64,000 bases of DNA from JAAURB01 sp049649525 (GTDB lineage Bacteria; Cyanobacteriota; Cyanobacteriia; Cyanobacteriales; Microcoleaceae). The first letter of the stretch is position 1; every line of letters begins with the position of its first letter. The notes under the pieces were generated by a model. The model saw only the letters and a list, made by a program, of their open reading frames with translations, had not been told where the DNA came from and searched no databases. This document shows, piece after piece, positions 17,609 to 27,790 of the stretch. The stretch lies in the NCBI GenBank assembly GCA_049649525.1, contig JBARZE010000019.1, forward strand, positions 105,370 to 169,369, in the 5' to 3' direction. The position numbers were made by a program, and so were the translations under genes.

Positions 17609-18817
17609 TTAAGCAATCTCCTCAATTTCTTGTGTAATAATTCGCCGAATAATTTCAGTCACTTCAGCGGCGATTCGAGCATCTAAATGAATTGCTTCTT
17701 GCTCAAAGTTGTCTAAATCTAGAATCGGAATTGCACCTCTTAAAGTTAAGGCAAGTGAACGAATTGTAGCAGATTTTCCCTGAGATTTTGGTAAGGGATC
17801 GATAAACTGTACAAATGCCATATAAGTCGTTTCAATTGTATTTCTCAGGCGACTAGGACCATGTCCCATTTTTGATAAAATCACAGGAGATTGAATGATA
17901 TTTTCTAATCCTAATACATTAAAAGCCGCATCAATAAATCGGGCTGTGTCTTTTCCTAAAGCGGTAATTATGCAGCGCAAATCTGGCTCTGTAAGGTGTG
18001 GAAAACGGCATTCAGGCGTTAAATGATGATGCCAACCGATCATTGAAATGATGCGAGTGAGATCATAAGCTGAAACAAAATTATTGCCTTGACGAGTTTC
18101 CCGAACAGCTTGCAGTAATACTTTGTTTTTTAATGTATCATAAACTTCTGGATATTTAATAAAAGCCGCTTCTCCATAGTCTCCTTGAAACTCTAATTCC
18201 CAATTTCCAGTAATTATTTTTAACCATTGTTCAAGCTGTAAACGAGTCTCAAACCGCTTTAACATCGCCGCCAATGCATTGGAAGTCCCGAGCAATTTTT
18301 GATAGGTGATAATATCTTCAATCGTTTGATCAAAAGGAATATTAATCTGTGAATGATCCGGGTCACGGATAACCCAAGACTGGGTAGAACTTTGAGGATA
18401 TTGATGATTAATCTGACTCAAGATATTCAGCATAGGAATGACCTTAGTCGAACTCCAAAACTGGGTGTTATGCAGTGCATTTCTACCCAGCCATAATCCC
18501 TCTATTCTGCCTTCGTGCCATCTCCCTAAACAAATGCAAGCTTCCTGAATATCCTGATGCAAAAAATCCAATCCTTGTGTATAAATAGTCGGTAATTGCC
18601 CTAAATCAGGATATGCACGAAACCGCATGGGTTGTTGTTTGAGATAAGATGAATACTGTTCTATTTCGGTTTGAAAAGGGGAGTGATTAATGCCTCGATC
18701 TAAAAAGGCTAAGTGAGTAGATGTGGCACCTTTTTCTATTTCAATTTGAAAAAAATGCTCAAAAATTGCTGTCCGATTTTTAGCGAATTCTAGTTGATTT
18801 GGGTTAATCTGAGTCAT
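17609..18817 (-). CDS. Uncharacterised protein with beta-lactamase/PBP-like motifs
   Basis: This 402-residue protein has no signal peptide. The segment FWSSTKVIPML (S122-S-T-K125) matches an SxxK serine motif in the usual helix context. LLGTSNALAAMLKRF (about 176-190) is placed like the SxN element of class A beta-lactamase-fold hydrolases. KMGHG (about 310) could stand for KTG. The motifs and spacing suggest a serine hydrolase of the beta-lactamase/transpeptidase fold, but the overall sequence is divergent and the lack of an export signal argues against a classical PBP. I do not recognise a named family. It is convergent with dnaG with zero spacing and probably monocistronic. Confidence 0.6.
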   Translation of the reverse strand: MTQINPNQLEFAKNRTAIFEHFFQIEIEKGATSTHLAFLDRGINHSPFQTEIEQYSSYLKQQPMRFRAYPDLGQLPTIYTQGLDFLHQDIQEACICLGRWHEGRIEGLWLGRNALHNTQFWSSTKVIPMLNILSQINHQYPQSSTQSWVIRDPDHSQINIPFDQTIEDIITYQKLLGTSNALAAMLKRFETRLQLEQWLKIITGNWELEFQGDYGEAAFIKYPEVYDTLKNKVLLQAVRETRQGNNFVSAYDLTRIISMIGWHHHLTPECRFPHLTEPDLRCIITALGKDTARFIDAAFNVLGLENIIQSPVILSKMGHGPSRLRNTIETTYMAFVQFIDPLPKSQGKSATIRSLALTLRGAIPILDLDNFEQEAIHLDARIAAEVTEIIRRIITQEIEEIA

Positions 18818-18961
18818 TCAAATATTGATTTTGAGCAATTTAAAATGATCTCAATTTTAGCGTAATTGTGTATCCTCACACACATTGATTAATAATCTCT
18901 ACTGCAGAGAAAGTGACTGAGGCAGTTTACTAACTGCCCCGATAAATAGCACGGCTGCTTT

Positions 18962-19762
18962 CTACAAAGATGAAGATTTTTGAGGTTGCATCTGGGATAA
19001 TGGTGAAGCAAACAACAGAATTTTTTCTAATAAACCCGGCGCTAAACGACTACACCAAACAGCGAGATGACTTTGCCATCCCACTAAAATTTCAGTTGAA
19101 TTTTTTCGTAGTCCTTTGATCAATTTTTTTGCAACTTGCTCAGAAGTCATCGGCATCACCCAACGAAACAGATGCAAACTCCGACTCATGTCCGTTTCTG
19201 TCAGGGTAGGAAGCAACGCCACAACCCGGATATTGTGCTGAGAAAGTTCGCTACGCAACGCTTGAGTTAGCCCTAAAATCGCGAATTTAGTCGCTGAATA
19301 GGTAGACATTGTGGGGGCGGCAATTTTTCCCATTAAGCTAGAAACATTCACAATTGTGCCTTGCTGACGGGTTGCCATTCGTCGGGCAACTAAACGAGTT
19401 ATAGTGTATAATCCCATAATATTGAGAGCAATTTCTTCTTGAACATCAGGAATTTTCGACTGTAAAAAAGGTGTTTGATGAGCTACACCCGCACAGTTAA
19501 TTAATAGATCAATAGGCCCATAAGCTCGCCATGCTTGAGTAATTGCAATGTTAATTTCAACAGGCTGAGTTAAGTCAATCGCTAAAGTAATAACTTTAAC
19601 ATTTAAGGCTTCAATTTCAGTTGCAAGTGCCGCTAGTTTTTTGCGATCGCGAGCCACTAACAATAAACATTTAACGCCATTTTTAGCCAATTCCAGAGCA
19701 ATAGATCGTCCAATTCCCCTAGAAGCACCTGTCACTAATGCAGTCGTTTCATGAATATTCAT
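18962..19762 (-). CDS. Short-chain dehydrogenase/reductase (SDR)
   Basis: This 266-residue classical SDR has the dinucleotide motif TGASRGIG (about 11-18) and the NCAGVAH strand-4 motif. The catalytic triad elements are NVSSLMG (Ser) and YSATK (Tyr/Lys). The C-terminal tail (VWCSRLAPGLLEKILLF) is hydrophobic and may associate with membrane lipid, as in SDRs acting on lipids or acyl chains. It catalyses NAD(P)-dependent oxidation or reduction of an unidentified alcohol/ketone. AAGGAGAT lies just before the ATG at 19762 and supports this start. It is monocistronic. Confidence 0.88.
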   Translation of the reverse strand: MNIHETTALVTGASRGIGRSIALELAKNGVKCLLLVARDRKKLAALATEIEALNVKVITLAIDLTQPVEINIAITQAWRAYGPIDLLINCAGVAHQTPFLQSKIPDVQEEIALNIMGLYTITRLVARRMATRQQGTIVNVSSLMGKIAAPTMSTYSATKFAILGLTQALRSELSQHNIRVVALLPTLTETDMSRSLHLFRWVMPMTSEQVAKKLIKGLRKNSTEILVGWQSHLAVWCSRLAPGLLEKILLFASPLSQMQPQKSSSL

Positions 19763-20658
19763 AAATATCTCCTTGAGTTGGAGTACAATGGCACGAGAAA
19801 ATATCTTGAAGGCAAATTTTTATCAGAAAGCCTTTTAGATGAGTCAAAGTTGAGGAAATATAAAAGATTACGAAACTGAGCAAACTTATCTGGTCAATAG
19901 AGATCAGAGATTCTTGCTTTTTCAAAATCTTTTAATTCAGGTGAAGCTCGTTAAAGGTCTATTTAATTGTTGATTAGACCTTTAATTTAGAAGCATTGAT
20001 ACTTCTATGATTTAGTTAGGCTCAACAAAAAGATTCTATTTAAGAGTGAAACCTTTCTGTTGAATGAGTTCTGTTTCATCAATGTTTAGGGACTCAGAAA
20101 ACAATGCAAAATGGAGCAATATTGATAGACATTATAACAATTCCTCAACTCATCTTAGATTGACTGAATACAAATAGTCTCTAACATAGATTAATCAGTC
20201 TCCTGACGACGAGTGTTCACAGATTAAGCTAGCTTTCTTATGCACAATTTAACAACTATATTTACAAATTACAACCTTTTTTAATAAGTTTTCCTTTACA
20301 CTTGTTTACATTTTGTAAAAAAATATTCAGAATTATTAGGACTCAGATGCTTCAAGTCAAGTCTACTCAAGAAATAGATAGATTAATCGGGTAACATCAT
20401 CGTGACTAAATTGAAGCTTAATTTCTAGATTTTTCCCGATCATTCTGTGGTTTTCTAGTGATGCGGTGATAACAATCATTAAATTAACAATATTTCAGAG
20501 TTTTTCCTGCGCGATGAATCAATTGTCATCTAGAATCAAATAAGTGATGGTCAGCTCCATCACAGTACAGTATGGATGAGAAGTTTATTCTTTGGTATCA
20601 CATAAATTTTGCTAAAAAAAAATAATATGAAATGGGAGAAAAAGCCACTACAATTTAA
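19763..20658. other. Long intergenic region with one perfect hairpin
   Basis: About 900 AT-rich bases without a credible coding frame. The only clear structure is the 11-bp inverted repeat at 19951-19985. No tRNA-like arms or CRISPR-like repeats are seen. Confidence 0.5.
19951..19985. repeat. Perfect 11-bp inverted repeat
   Basis: TTAAAGGTCTA (19951-19961) and TAGACCTTTAA (19975-19985) are perfect complements around a 13-base loop. There is no T run after the stem on either strand, so it is not a standard terminator. It may belong to a small RNA or be an operator. Confidence 0.6.
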
Positions 20659-21546
20659 TCAATAACCTCGTTGTTCTAATTTCTCCGCTTCTTCTTCGGC
20701 GACTTCTGCGTTGCGCTGATACAAAGCTGCTCGATTTTGAGCGATTGTATATCGTTCATAATCTGGAGAAACCTGAGACATTAATATTGATGCTTGCTGC
20801 CATTGCTCAGCAATTGTCCGCCACTGAGTGGCTGTTTGAGCCTGTTCCCCTGCTAAAACCGCTTCCTGAGCTAGCCTAACAGCCTGATTAAAGGTTTCTT
20901 TATCTGACTGAGAAGATATCGGTTGTGGTGAGGAATTGTTATTGTCTGTTTCTGTGGTGGGTGTCTGGGTTGCCGGCAATTGTAGGGAGGGAAATCCTGA
21001 TTCTGAGGTAAACCAATAATACAAACCGACTGCCAATAACATCGCCCCCACTCCTAAACTCACTCCCCCCACTAAACCTTTTTGAAATTGACGCTGTTTT
21101 TGTAATTGAAACGTATCTATAGTTCTTGGTTTAATAGGGAAATGGGCTTGGTTCCAATAATCTTGAATTTCGTCTATAATCTGCTGAAAGACATTGGGCT
21201 GGCTCAAGGTAATGTCTGTGTACCACAACAGTTGATGCTCTGGGTCTTGACTAATATCATCAAACCATAGCAGTTGTTGTTCTTGGACTAAACGACTATT
21301 AATCCGCACCCGATGAACATGACGAGGTGAGATATATTCTAAAATATTTTGCACCTCCGGTACAATGTGAGATTGCTCAAGTGTTTCAGCCTGAGTCGCC
21401 TCACACAGTAGTTGTAATACTCCATCAACAAAAATTGCTCTAGTTCGCACCCCGATTTCGCAAGTGCGTTGATTGAGCACCTGAATAATCGCAGCGATAC
21501 TGCCTTTATGAGCTTGTTGGGTAATATCATCCACTAATCGTGACAT
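20659..21546 (-). CDS. Membrane-anchored cyanobacterial hypothetical protein
   Basis: This 295-residue protein has three parts. The N-terminal cytoplasmic domain (1-145) contains HVHRVRINSRLV and two echoing QxLLWxxDI segments (QLLWFDDISQDPEHQLLWYTDI). A single transmembrane helix follows (about 158-178, GGVSLGVGAMLLAVGLYYW). The outer part has a Ser/Thr/Asn/Pro linker and a helical Gln/Glu/Ala-rich C terminus with WRTIAEQWQQASILM, which looks like a short TPR/coiled coil. I recognise the type as common in cyanobacteria but know no function. It is monocistronic, with long gaps on both sides. Confidence 0.65.
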   Translation of the reverse strand: MSRLVDDITQQAHKGSIAAIIQVLNQRTCEIGVRTRAIFVDGVLQLLCEATQAETLEQSHIVPEVQNILEYISPRHVHRVRINSRLVQEQQLLWFDDISQDPEHQLLWYTDITLSQPNVFQQIIDEIQDYWNQAHFPIKPRTIDTFQLQKQRQFQKGLVGGVSLGVGAMLLAVGLYYWFTSESGFPSLQLPATQTPTTETDNNNSSPQPISSQSDKETFNQAVRLAQEAVLAGEQAQTATQWRTIAEQWQQASILMSQVSPDYERYTIAQNRAALYQRNAEVAEEEAEKLEQRGY

Positions 21547-22547
21547 TTTAGTTGATTTAGATGAATTGTTTATATTTATACTGGGTAGCTTCCCTACACG
21601 AATACCGCAAAACGCGGAATTATAGTTGTTTCTTTTTCAGTTAGCTCATCCTCACTCGTATGAGTCCCTAACTGTTATTAACCGGACTTTGAACTAAAAA
21701 ACCGGATATTTTAAGACTTCTTCATCCTACCAGCAAACCCGTAACTCAACAGCATTCAAATCATCACTAACAGTTAGCGATGAGGATAGATTCACAATTA
21801 TTCCGGAGGAAAAATCAAACAACTCCTCAGAGGTTACGGCCCAGCAACTTGAATAACAACCGAGAACCGATTGAAGTATGACCCAATTGTCGAGCCTGAA
21901 GCAAAATTTCCTCAAATCTAATCTTGAGCTTTTATGCAGTTTTGTTCGATGGGTCATACTGATATGAGTATTGTCCATTTTTCCTGAAAGTATAAAAACT
22001 TACAAAAAAATCTATGGCTTTTGCAAAAAATAGCTTGATTGAAAGAATACACTACAAAATCAAATAGCTATTTGCATAGATACTACTTTTTCAGAGTTGT
22101 AGCCAGTTTTTTATTTGAAACTCACTATCTATTTGTTGTTTTGACAGCAAAACTATATAATATTAAAGTTCATTATCAGACTTAATCCTATCTATAACTT
22201 AGTCTTAGTTATTATAGGATTCCTCAGAGGTAGCAGATGATAGAATGATTCGACTAATTAATGCAGAGATAGAATCGTAAATAACTCTAAGTTTTGCTTA
22301 AGTGTTATAAAAAAAATATTAAGTCAGGCAATGAACGGTAACAGGGTCTTAATATATTTTTCTATATTATGTATAATGATGCAAGCCTTAATAAAAATGA
22401 TAAGAAAGAGATAGAATCTCATCTCGATCAGATAGGGTCGAAAGTTTTTTGAGCTGGCGGGTAGAATATCTGCCCCCCATAGCTAGCTATTTTTATCGGG
22501 AGATCTGACACGAAATTATCATTGAAAATTATTTGGGAGACTCCGTA
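21547..22547. other. Long intergenic region upstream of the PAS-GGDEF-EAL gene
   Basis: About 1 kb, strongly AT-rich. An 83-codon minus frame at 21727-21978 has poor coding character and no ribosome site, so it is not called. No repeats, tRNA or clear promoter could be defended. Confidence 0.4.
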
Positions 22548-24446
22548 ATGAGGTTACATCAGGGTGTGCTGCTCCAGACAAAACAAGATACACTACCCAG
22601 TACAAGAATCAGTAAAAATCCCATCCCAGAACCAAACAGCCTAGAGCCTTTCTCACTCAGTTTATTAGAACCCTCAATCATGGATGAACCCCATTGGCTA
22701 ACTCATACATTAGATAACACGGTAGATGCCATCATCATCACCACCAGCTATTTAGATTACCCAGGTCCAGAAATCGTTTATGTGAATCAGGCTTTCACTA
22801 AAATGACGGGTTATACTTGCGAAGATGTTTTGGGGCGAACCCCTCGAATTTTGCAAGGCCCTCAAACCTGTCGCCAAGTCCTACAGCGGTTGAAGAGAGA
22901 ACTAAAGCAGGGTAATGTTTTTCAAGGCACAACAGTTAACTATCGTAAAGATGGTACGCAATTCTATAATAAATGGCTGATTGAACCCATTCGCAATGCT
23001 CAAGGAGAAATCACCCATTATCTCTCCATTCATCAAGATATTACGGATCATCAACGGGCCAGATCCAGGTTAATCTATGATGCCAATCGTGATTCTCTGA
23101 CTAATCTACTGAATCGTGCTGGTGCTTTAGAACAATTAGAACAAGCCGTTAACAGAACCACAACAACCCCAGATTATCTGTTTGCTGTCTTACTGCTCGA
23201 TTTAGATCGCTTTAAGCTGATTAATGATAGCTGGGGTCATCAAGTGGGCGACCAACTTTTACAGAATGTATCCCAACGGTTGCAGCATTGTTTACGTCCG
23301 ACTGATATCATTGCGCGTTTGGGGGGAGATGAGTTTTTAATCTTACTGAATAATATTCAAGATTTTGCTCAAGTTTCCCATGTTGCCGAACGGATTCAAC
23401 AGCAGTTAAATTTGCCTTTTGTTCTGGGATCACACGAAGTCTTCAGTACGGCTAGTATGGGTATTGCGCTCAGTAGTTCTGGATATCAGCAAACAGAAGA
23501 TATTCTGCGTGATGCAGACACCGCTCTATATCGTGCTAAAGCCCAAGGAAAGGCCTGTTTTACGTTTTTCAATAAAACAATGCATCATCGGGCATTAGAA
23601 CGGCTACAGCTTGAACAGGATCTGCGTCGTGCCGTTGAGTACCATCAATTACTGTTACATTATCAACCCATTCTCAACCTCAAAACTAATGTTATAGAGG
23701 GGTTTGAAGCTTTGGTTCGTTGGCATCATCCCACCAAAGGCTTAGTTGCACCAGACCAATTTATTAGTATTGCCGAAGAAACGGGAATGATTTGTGGTAT
23801 TGGTCAGTGGGTTTTAGAGGAAGCGTGTAAAACGGCTCGGCTTTGGGAGACTCGTTTTCCCTCCGAGAATCAGCGATTTATGAGCGTGAATTTATCAATT
23901 TGCCAACTCACCCAACCGGATTTTATCGAAACGGTGACAGAGATTTTAAACCGAACTCAATGTCGCCCTGATGGCCTCAGGTTGGAAATTACAGAAACTG
24001 CGATCATGAACCAAGATGAAATCACAATTTCTGTGTTAACCCAACTGCGAGATCTAGGAATTAAACTCTGTATTGATGATTTTGGTACAGGTTACTCTTC
24101 CCTCAGTCGGCTTTATTATTTCCCCATTCAAACCATAAAAATTGATCGCTCATTTGTGATGGGAATGACCCAGTCTGAGGGACAAGCAAAAATTGCTGAA
24201 GCCATTATTGATTTAGCTCATCATTTAGGCATGGATGTGGTTGCAGAAGGAGTCGAAGCAGCGGAACATTTGAGTAATCTCAAACATTGGGGATGTGAAT
24301 ATGCTCAAGGATTTTGGATTGCTCGACCGGGAAGTCAAAGTGTAATTGAAGCACTGTTGACGACTTTTGCGGCAGATTCATCAAGACAGAATCAGAAAGT
24401 TTCTAGCTTGACAGAATACAATTACGGTAGTGTACATAAAACTTAG
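22548..24446 (+). CDS. LOV-like PAS-GGDEF-EAL protein (c-di-GMP turnover)
   Basis: Its 632 residues start at ATG 22548, which follows GGGAGA by six bases; the frame itself opens at an upstream TTG. A PAS domain (about 50-170) carries the LOV-like string GRTPRILQGPQT, where LOV photoreceptors have GxNCRFLQ, so the photoactive Cys is missing. A GGDEF domain follows with intact ARLGGDEF and an I-site RPTD five residues upstream. The EAL domain has EGFEALVRW, EITETA, CIDDFGTGYSS and KIDRSFV, the residues needed for Mg-dependent phosphodiesterase activity. Both catalytic halves look competent, so net activity may be set by the PAS ligand. It is cytoplasmic with no adjacent partner. Confidence 0.9.
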   Translation: MRLHQGVLLQTKQDTLPSTRISKNPIPEPNSLEPFSLSLLEPSIMDEPHWLTHTLDNTVDAIIITTSYLDYPGPEIVYVNQAFTKMTGYTCEDVLGRTPRILQGPQTCRQVLQRLKRELKQGNVFQGTTVNYRKDGTQFYNKWLIEPIRNAQGEITHYLSIHQDITDHQRARSRLIYDANRDSLTNLLNRAGALEQLEQAVNRTTTTPDYLFAVLLLDLDRFKLINDSWGHQVGDQLLQNVSQRLQHCLRPTDIIARLGGDEFLILLNNIQDFAQVSHVAERIQQQLNLPFVLGSHEVFSTASMGIALSSSGYQQTEDILRDADTALYRAKAQGKACFTFFNKTMHHRALERLQLEQDLRRAVEYHQLLLHYQPILNLKTNVIEGFEALVRWHHPTKGLVAPDQFISIAEETGMICGIGQWVLEEACKTARLWETRFPSENQRFMSVNLSICQLTQPDFIETVTEILNRTQCRPDGLRLEITETAIMNQDEITISVLTQLRDLGIKLCIDDFGTGYSSLSRLYYFPIQTIKIDRSFVMGMTQSEGQAKIAEAIIDLAHHLGMDVVAEGVEAAEHLSNLKHWGCEYAQGFWIARPGSQSVIEALLTTFAADSSRQNQKVSSLTEYNYGSVHKT

Positions 24447-24491
24447 AATTATTGGGCAAAGGCTGCAGAATTCATAATTTATTTTAATCAA

Positions 24492-26021
24492 TCACTGTCT
24501 TTCCCCCTCCCTAAAAAGTTTTGTTTCTCCTATTTTTTCTGCAGAATCTGCATCAACTAACACTAATTTTTGAATCAGTAATGCATCTTTTTGTTTTTGA
24601 AGAATCACCAAACTGATAAAATATTTCCAAGCAGCTATTGAGAAAATAGACGGAAAAGCACATTGAAGCGCATACTTGACTTTTCCTTGCTTTGCTGCAG
24701 CCATTGCACAGCGAATTTTTAGATAAGACCGTAGCTCTTTAACGTAGTTAATATTAAGTTTAGATTGATAATCTAAGAAAGAATTATCGGTTTCTAAAGA
24801 TTGGATGAGTATTTGGGCCGATTCTGGATATGCAGTTTTATCTGCAACTTGCAGACGGCTTTCAAACGGTAATACTTTTTGAGACAATAACAAAGCCATT
24901 CCGGTTAACCCAGATTTCAAACCCGAGTTGAGTTTTCCCTCCTGCAGTGCTGTCCGACTGTATTGTAATTTGAGATTTGCCCGAGCATCTAATATGTGAG
25001 ATTGAGCAATACTTTGAGAATAAATTAAAGTAGAATTGGGTAAGTTTGTTGTATAAGCATCTGGAAATTTTTGTAGTTGACGGCTGGCGATAGAAGTCAT
25101 TAATATCTTCCAAGCCGAAGAAGAAAAAACAGCCGAAGAAGAAAGTTCAGCCGCCTTTGAGAATTGAGCTTTTTTCAGCGCAACCAAACCCCAATGTAAT
25201 TTTAAATAGCCTCGAATATTGTTGATTTCGGGTAATTTTTTATGATGCTTTTGATGAACAAGCCTATATATTTTTTCCTTCATTAAAATATTCGTTTCTA
25301 AGCGTTTTTTTAAAGAAAACGTTTGATTATAAGCCCCTGGCCAAATTGTGCGATAAGCCAAACATTGATTAATAAAAATCCCATCTCCGAATTGAGCAAT
25401 TTTAATCCAAGAATCAATATCATCACAGTTAGCATCCAAATTAGAATCCCATCCACCCGATCTTAAGAACGCATCTCGACGATACGCCACTTGAACCGGG
25501 GTGCCAAACGGCACTTGTTCGAGTAACATTCCATAATGAATATCTTCTTGGGGAATATAAAATACTGTCCCCGGCCCCACAATTCGGGTACGGCTTAATT
25601 CCTTACCATCGGGATCAACTTGCGCCGCTTGACAGGAACAAATAACAGCAGGTGTTTGTGTTTGTGATGCAATGTTACTATTATGAATTGCGATCGCTTG
25701 GTTCATTGTGGCAATACAACCCGGAGATAAATAATCATCATCATCAATCGGTTTAATCCAGTCCCCGGTCGCCATTTTGACCCCAGCATTCATCGTCGCA
25801 GAATGTCCGCTATTGGTGGCATTTCGATGATAAATTAACTGATAATTCCCTTGTTTTGTAACAAATTTACTGAGTTGACAAACATATTCTTCTGTTCCAT
25901 CATTTGAACCATCATCTGCAATAATCACTTCACAAGGAAAAGTTTGAGTTAAGGCTGAATGAATCGCTCGTTTTAATAGTGCTAAACGATTATAAGTGGT
26001 AATAACAATACTAAATTTCAT
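24492..26021 (-). CDS. Family 2 glycosyltransferase with helical C-terminal extension
   Basis: This 509-residue protein has an N-terminal GT-A domain (1-250) with FSIVITTYNRLALLKRAI, VIIADDGSNDGT, GVKMATGDWIKPIDDDDYL (DxD) and a later DDIDSWIKIAQFG. This is a complete GT2 signature for an inverting nucleotide-sugar transferase. The C-terminal half (about 260-500) is Ala/Leu/Lys-rich with repeated units of the KLHWGLVALKKAQFSKA kind, spaced like TPR-type helical repeats. It is probably a cytoplasmic enzyme of surface glycan synthesis. It stands alone and the acceptor is unknown. Confidence 0.85.
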   Translation of the reverse strand: MKFSIVITTYNRLALLKRAIHSALTQTFPCEVIIADDGSNDGTEEYVCQLSKFVTKQGNYQLIYHRNATNSGHSATMNAGVKMATGDWIKPIDDDDYLSPGCIATMNQAIAIHNSNIASQTQTPAVICSCQAAQVDPDGKELSRTRIVGPGTVFYIPQEDIHYGMLLEQVPFGTPVQVAYRRDAFLRSGGWDSNLDANCDDIDSWIKIAQFGDGIFINQCLAYRTIWPGAYNQTFSLKKRLETNILMKEKIYRLVHQKHHKKLPEINNIRGYLKLHWGLVALKKAQFSKAAELSSSAVFSSSAWKILMTSIASRQLQKFPDAYTTNLPNSTLIYSQSIAQSHILDARANLKLQYSRTALQEGKLNSGLKSGLTGMALLLSQKVLPFESRLQVADKTAYPESAQILIQSLETDNSFLDYQSKLNINYVKELRSYLKIRCAMAAAKQGKVKYALQCAFPSIFSIAAWKYFISLVILQKQKDALLIQKLVLVDADSAEKIGETKLFREGERQ

Positions 26022-26243
26022 ATTAAGTTGATGCTCTCTTGTAGAACATACAGTAATGTATAAATATTACTGCGAATTAGGCATAAGGATTAATACTATT
26101 AGTGAGCGACTTCAACAGTTTACTCCACACTATAGCAAGGTTTTCCCATTCTAATATAAATAAAGGTTTCCCAACCTCCAGTAAATAGTGAAAATTGGGA
26201 AATCTTTTGTCGCGGAGACACTTTATAAATCTAGTAGAAAAAA

Positions 26244-27728
26244 CTAATGAGATGAAAACGTACCGTGAAGACCGTAGGGAACATGATGCTGAAGATGAAG
26301 CTGTGCGACAGGTTCACGATTAAGATCTTGAGCATCTAATATCACAATATCAGAGCGATGATAACTTGCATCATACACCATTGTCAACAGCCAGCCATGG
26401 TCTTCTGCTTGGGCTTGAGGATGGGGAACAAACACCGGTTCATTGACAAAGCCTCGCGGTGCCGCACTCCACAGTTGCCGAACACCTGTTTCTAAGTCTA
26501 ACTTTAAAATTGCCTGTAACGGGGCATTCCCGGTGGCAGCATCAGCCGCTCCGGTATATAAATAGCGATAATTGCGTCCCACAAAATCTGGGTGCAAGGT
26601 GGGAAATTCACAACAGCGAGGTTCAATCATTTCAGACTGTGCCGTTTCTGTGTTTAAATCCAGGGTAAAGCGCCACAACTGCCCAGGAGAAAGGGCTTCA
26701 AAGTCCGTTTGTAGAAAATCTTGATTCGGTTCAACACTGGGTAAAGACTCATAACAAATCGAGTCAATACAGATTTGATGATCTTGTTCGTAAGCATTGC
26801 CATGATGAAACACAAATCCCGCTTGTGTCTCAAAACAACGCATTTCAGTAGATTTCTCTCGGTTGCGGGGAATGACTAAAATCCGAGTCGGTTGATTTTG
26901 TTGAAAATTCACACATTGTCCCGCCCCGGCAATTCCCAATAGAAAAGGGAAAGGATTAAACGTCACCGGATTTTGGAAGAAAATGCAATAGTTGGGGGTA
27001 ATCACAAAATCGTGAATAAAGGCAAACCCCGGTACAGAATGGGCGTATTCCCGCAATAGTTTTCCGTTGGGGTCAATCTCATAAAGGGTAATAGTCGTTG
27101 AGAGTCCCGGCTTAACCGCAAAATTCACCATCACGCGGTCGCCATTGACTTCACAATGGGGATCAATCCGAGGATGAGCGGCAAACGCTTCACCGGGTTG
27201 TAAAATACCGTTGAGGTGGTCTATTCCCAAAGTGTCTAAGGTTTCTGGGTCAAGGGCATGGGGTTCGGCGGCTTCCCAAAGTGCTAGTAATTTCCCGCCC
27301 CAATAAATCACCTGAGTATTGGCAATATTTTTCAGTTTGAGATCAAATAAATTCGCAAATATTCCCCCCGGTTTCTGCGTGCCAAATACGCCTCGATAAA
27401 GCATTTTTCCAGCTTTTTGTTCTTCGACATATCCTTTTGTGCGGACAAAACGGTTACGGTAGTGGGCGCGTCCGTTGGAAAATCGAATCGCAGAAATCAT
27501 CCCATCCCCATCAAACGGATGATGCAAACGTTGACCATTAACATCGAGTAAACCGGGGCCATTGCGATAGAGGGTTCCTTCCAATTCAGCCGGAATTTCC
27601 CCGTCAATATTGTCTATCCAATAATCATATTCATTCGGTTGAGACTGATAACCTTGTTGCCAATCTTGAGGGTTATAGGACTGATGAGGATCTGTCGGAG
27701 TCGATTGAGGAGTTTGTAAGTTCGTCAT
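26244..27728 (-). CDS. Carotenoid oxygenase (apocarotenoid 15,15'-oxygenase type)
   Basis: This 494-residue protein of the carotenoid cleavage dioxygenase/RPE65 family has the four iron-binding histidines at H185 (AAHPRID), H239 (FIHDFVIT), H308 (FVFHHGNAY) and H488 (YGLHGTF). This is almost the spacing in Synechocystis apocarotenoid oxygenase, which is also about 490 residues. It should cleave apocarotenals at the 15,15' double bond to give retinal, using non-haem Fe(II) and O2, and bind at the membrane surface. The N-terminal 30 residues are polar and flexible. The gene for an FBT-family transporter lies 62 bases upstream on the same strand, so co-transcription is possible. Confidence 0.9.
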   Translation of the reverse strand: MTNLQTPQSTPTDPHQSYNPQDWQQGYQSQPNEYDYWIDNIDGEIPAELEGTLYRNGPGLLDVNGQRLHHPFDGDGMISAIRFSNGRAHYRNRFVRTKGYVEEQKAGKMLYRGVFGTQKPGGIFANLFDLKLKNIANTQVIYWGGKLLALWEAAEPHALDPETLDTLGIDHLNGILQPGEAFAAHPRIDPHCEVNGDRVMVNFAVKPGLSTTITLYEIDPNGKLLREYAHSVPGFAFIHDFVITPNYCIFFQNPVTFNPFPFLLGIAGAGQCVNFQQNQPTRILVIPRNREKSTEMRCFETQAGFVFHHGNAYEQDHQICIDSICYESLPSVEPNQDFLQTDFEALSPGQLWRFTLDLNTETAQSEMIEPRCCEFPTLHPDFVGRNYRYLYTGAADAATGNAPLQAILKLDLETGVRQLWSAAPRGFVNEPVFVPHPQAQAEDHGWLLTMVYDASYHRSDIVILDAQDLNREPVAQLHLQHHVPYGLHGTFSSH

Positions 27729-27790
27729 AATACTGTAATTGAGGGAAATAGTTTGTGGTCAATTGCAAATAACAAATAATCAGCAATAAC

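Noticed and set aside
21727..21978. 83-codon minus-strand frame
   Set aside because: Poor coding character and no start signal in a long AT-rich gap.
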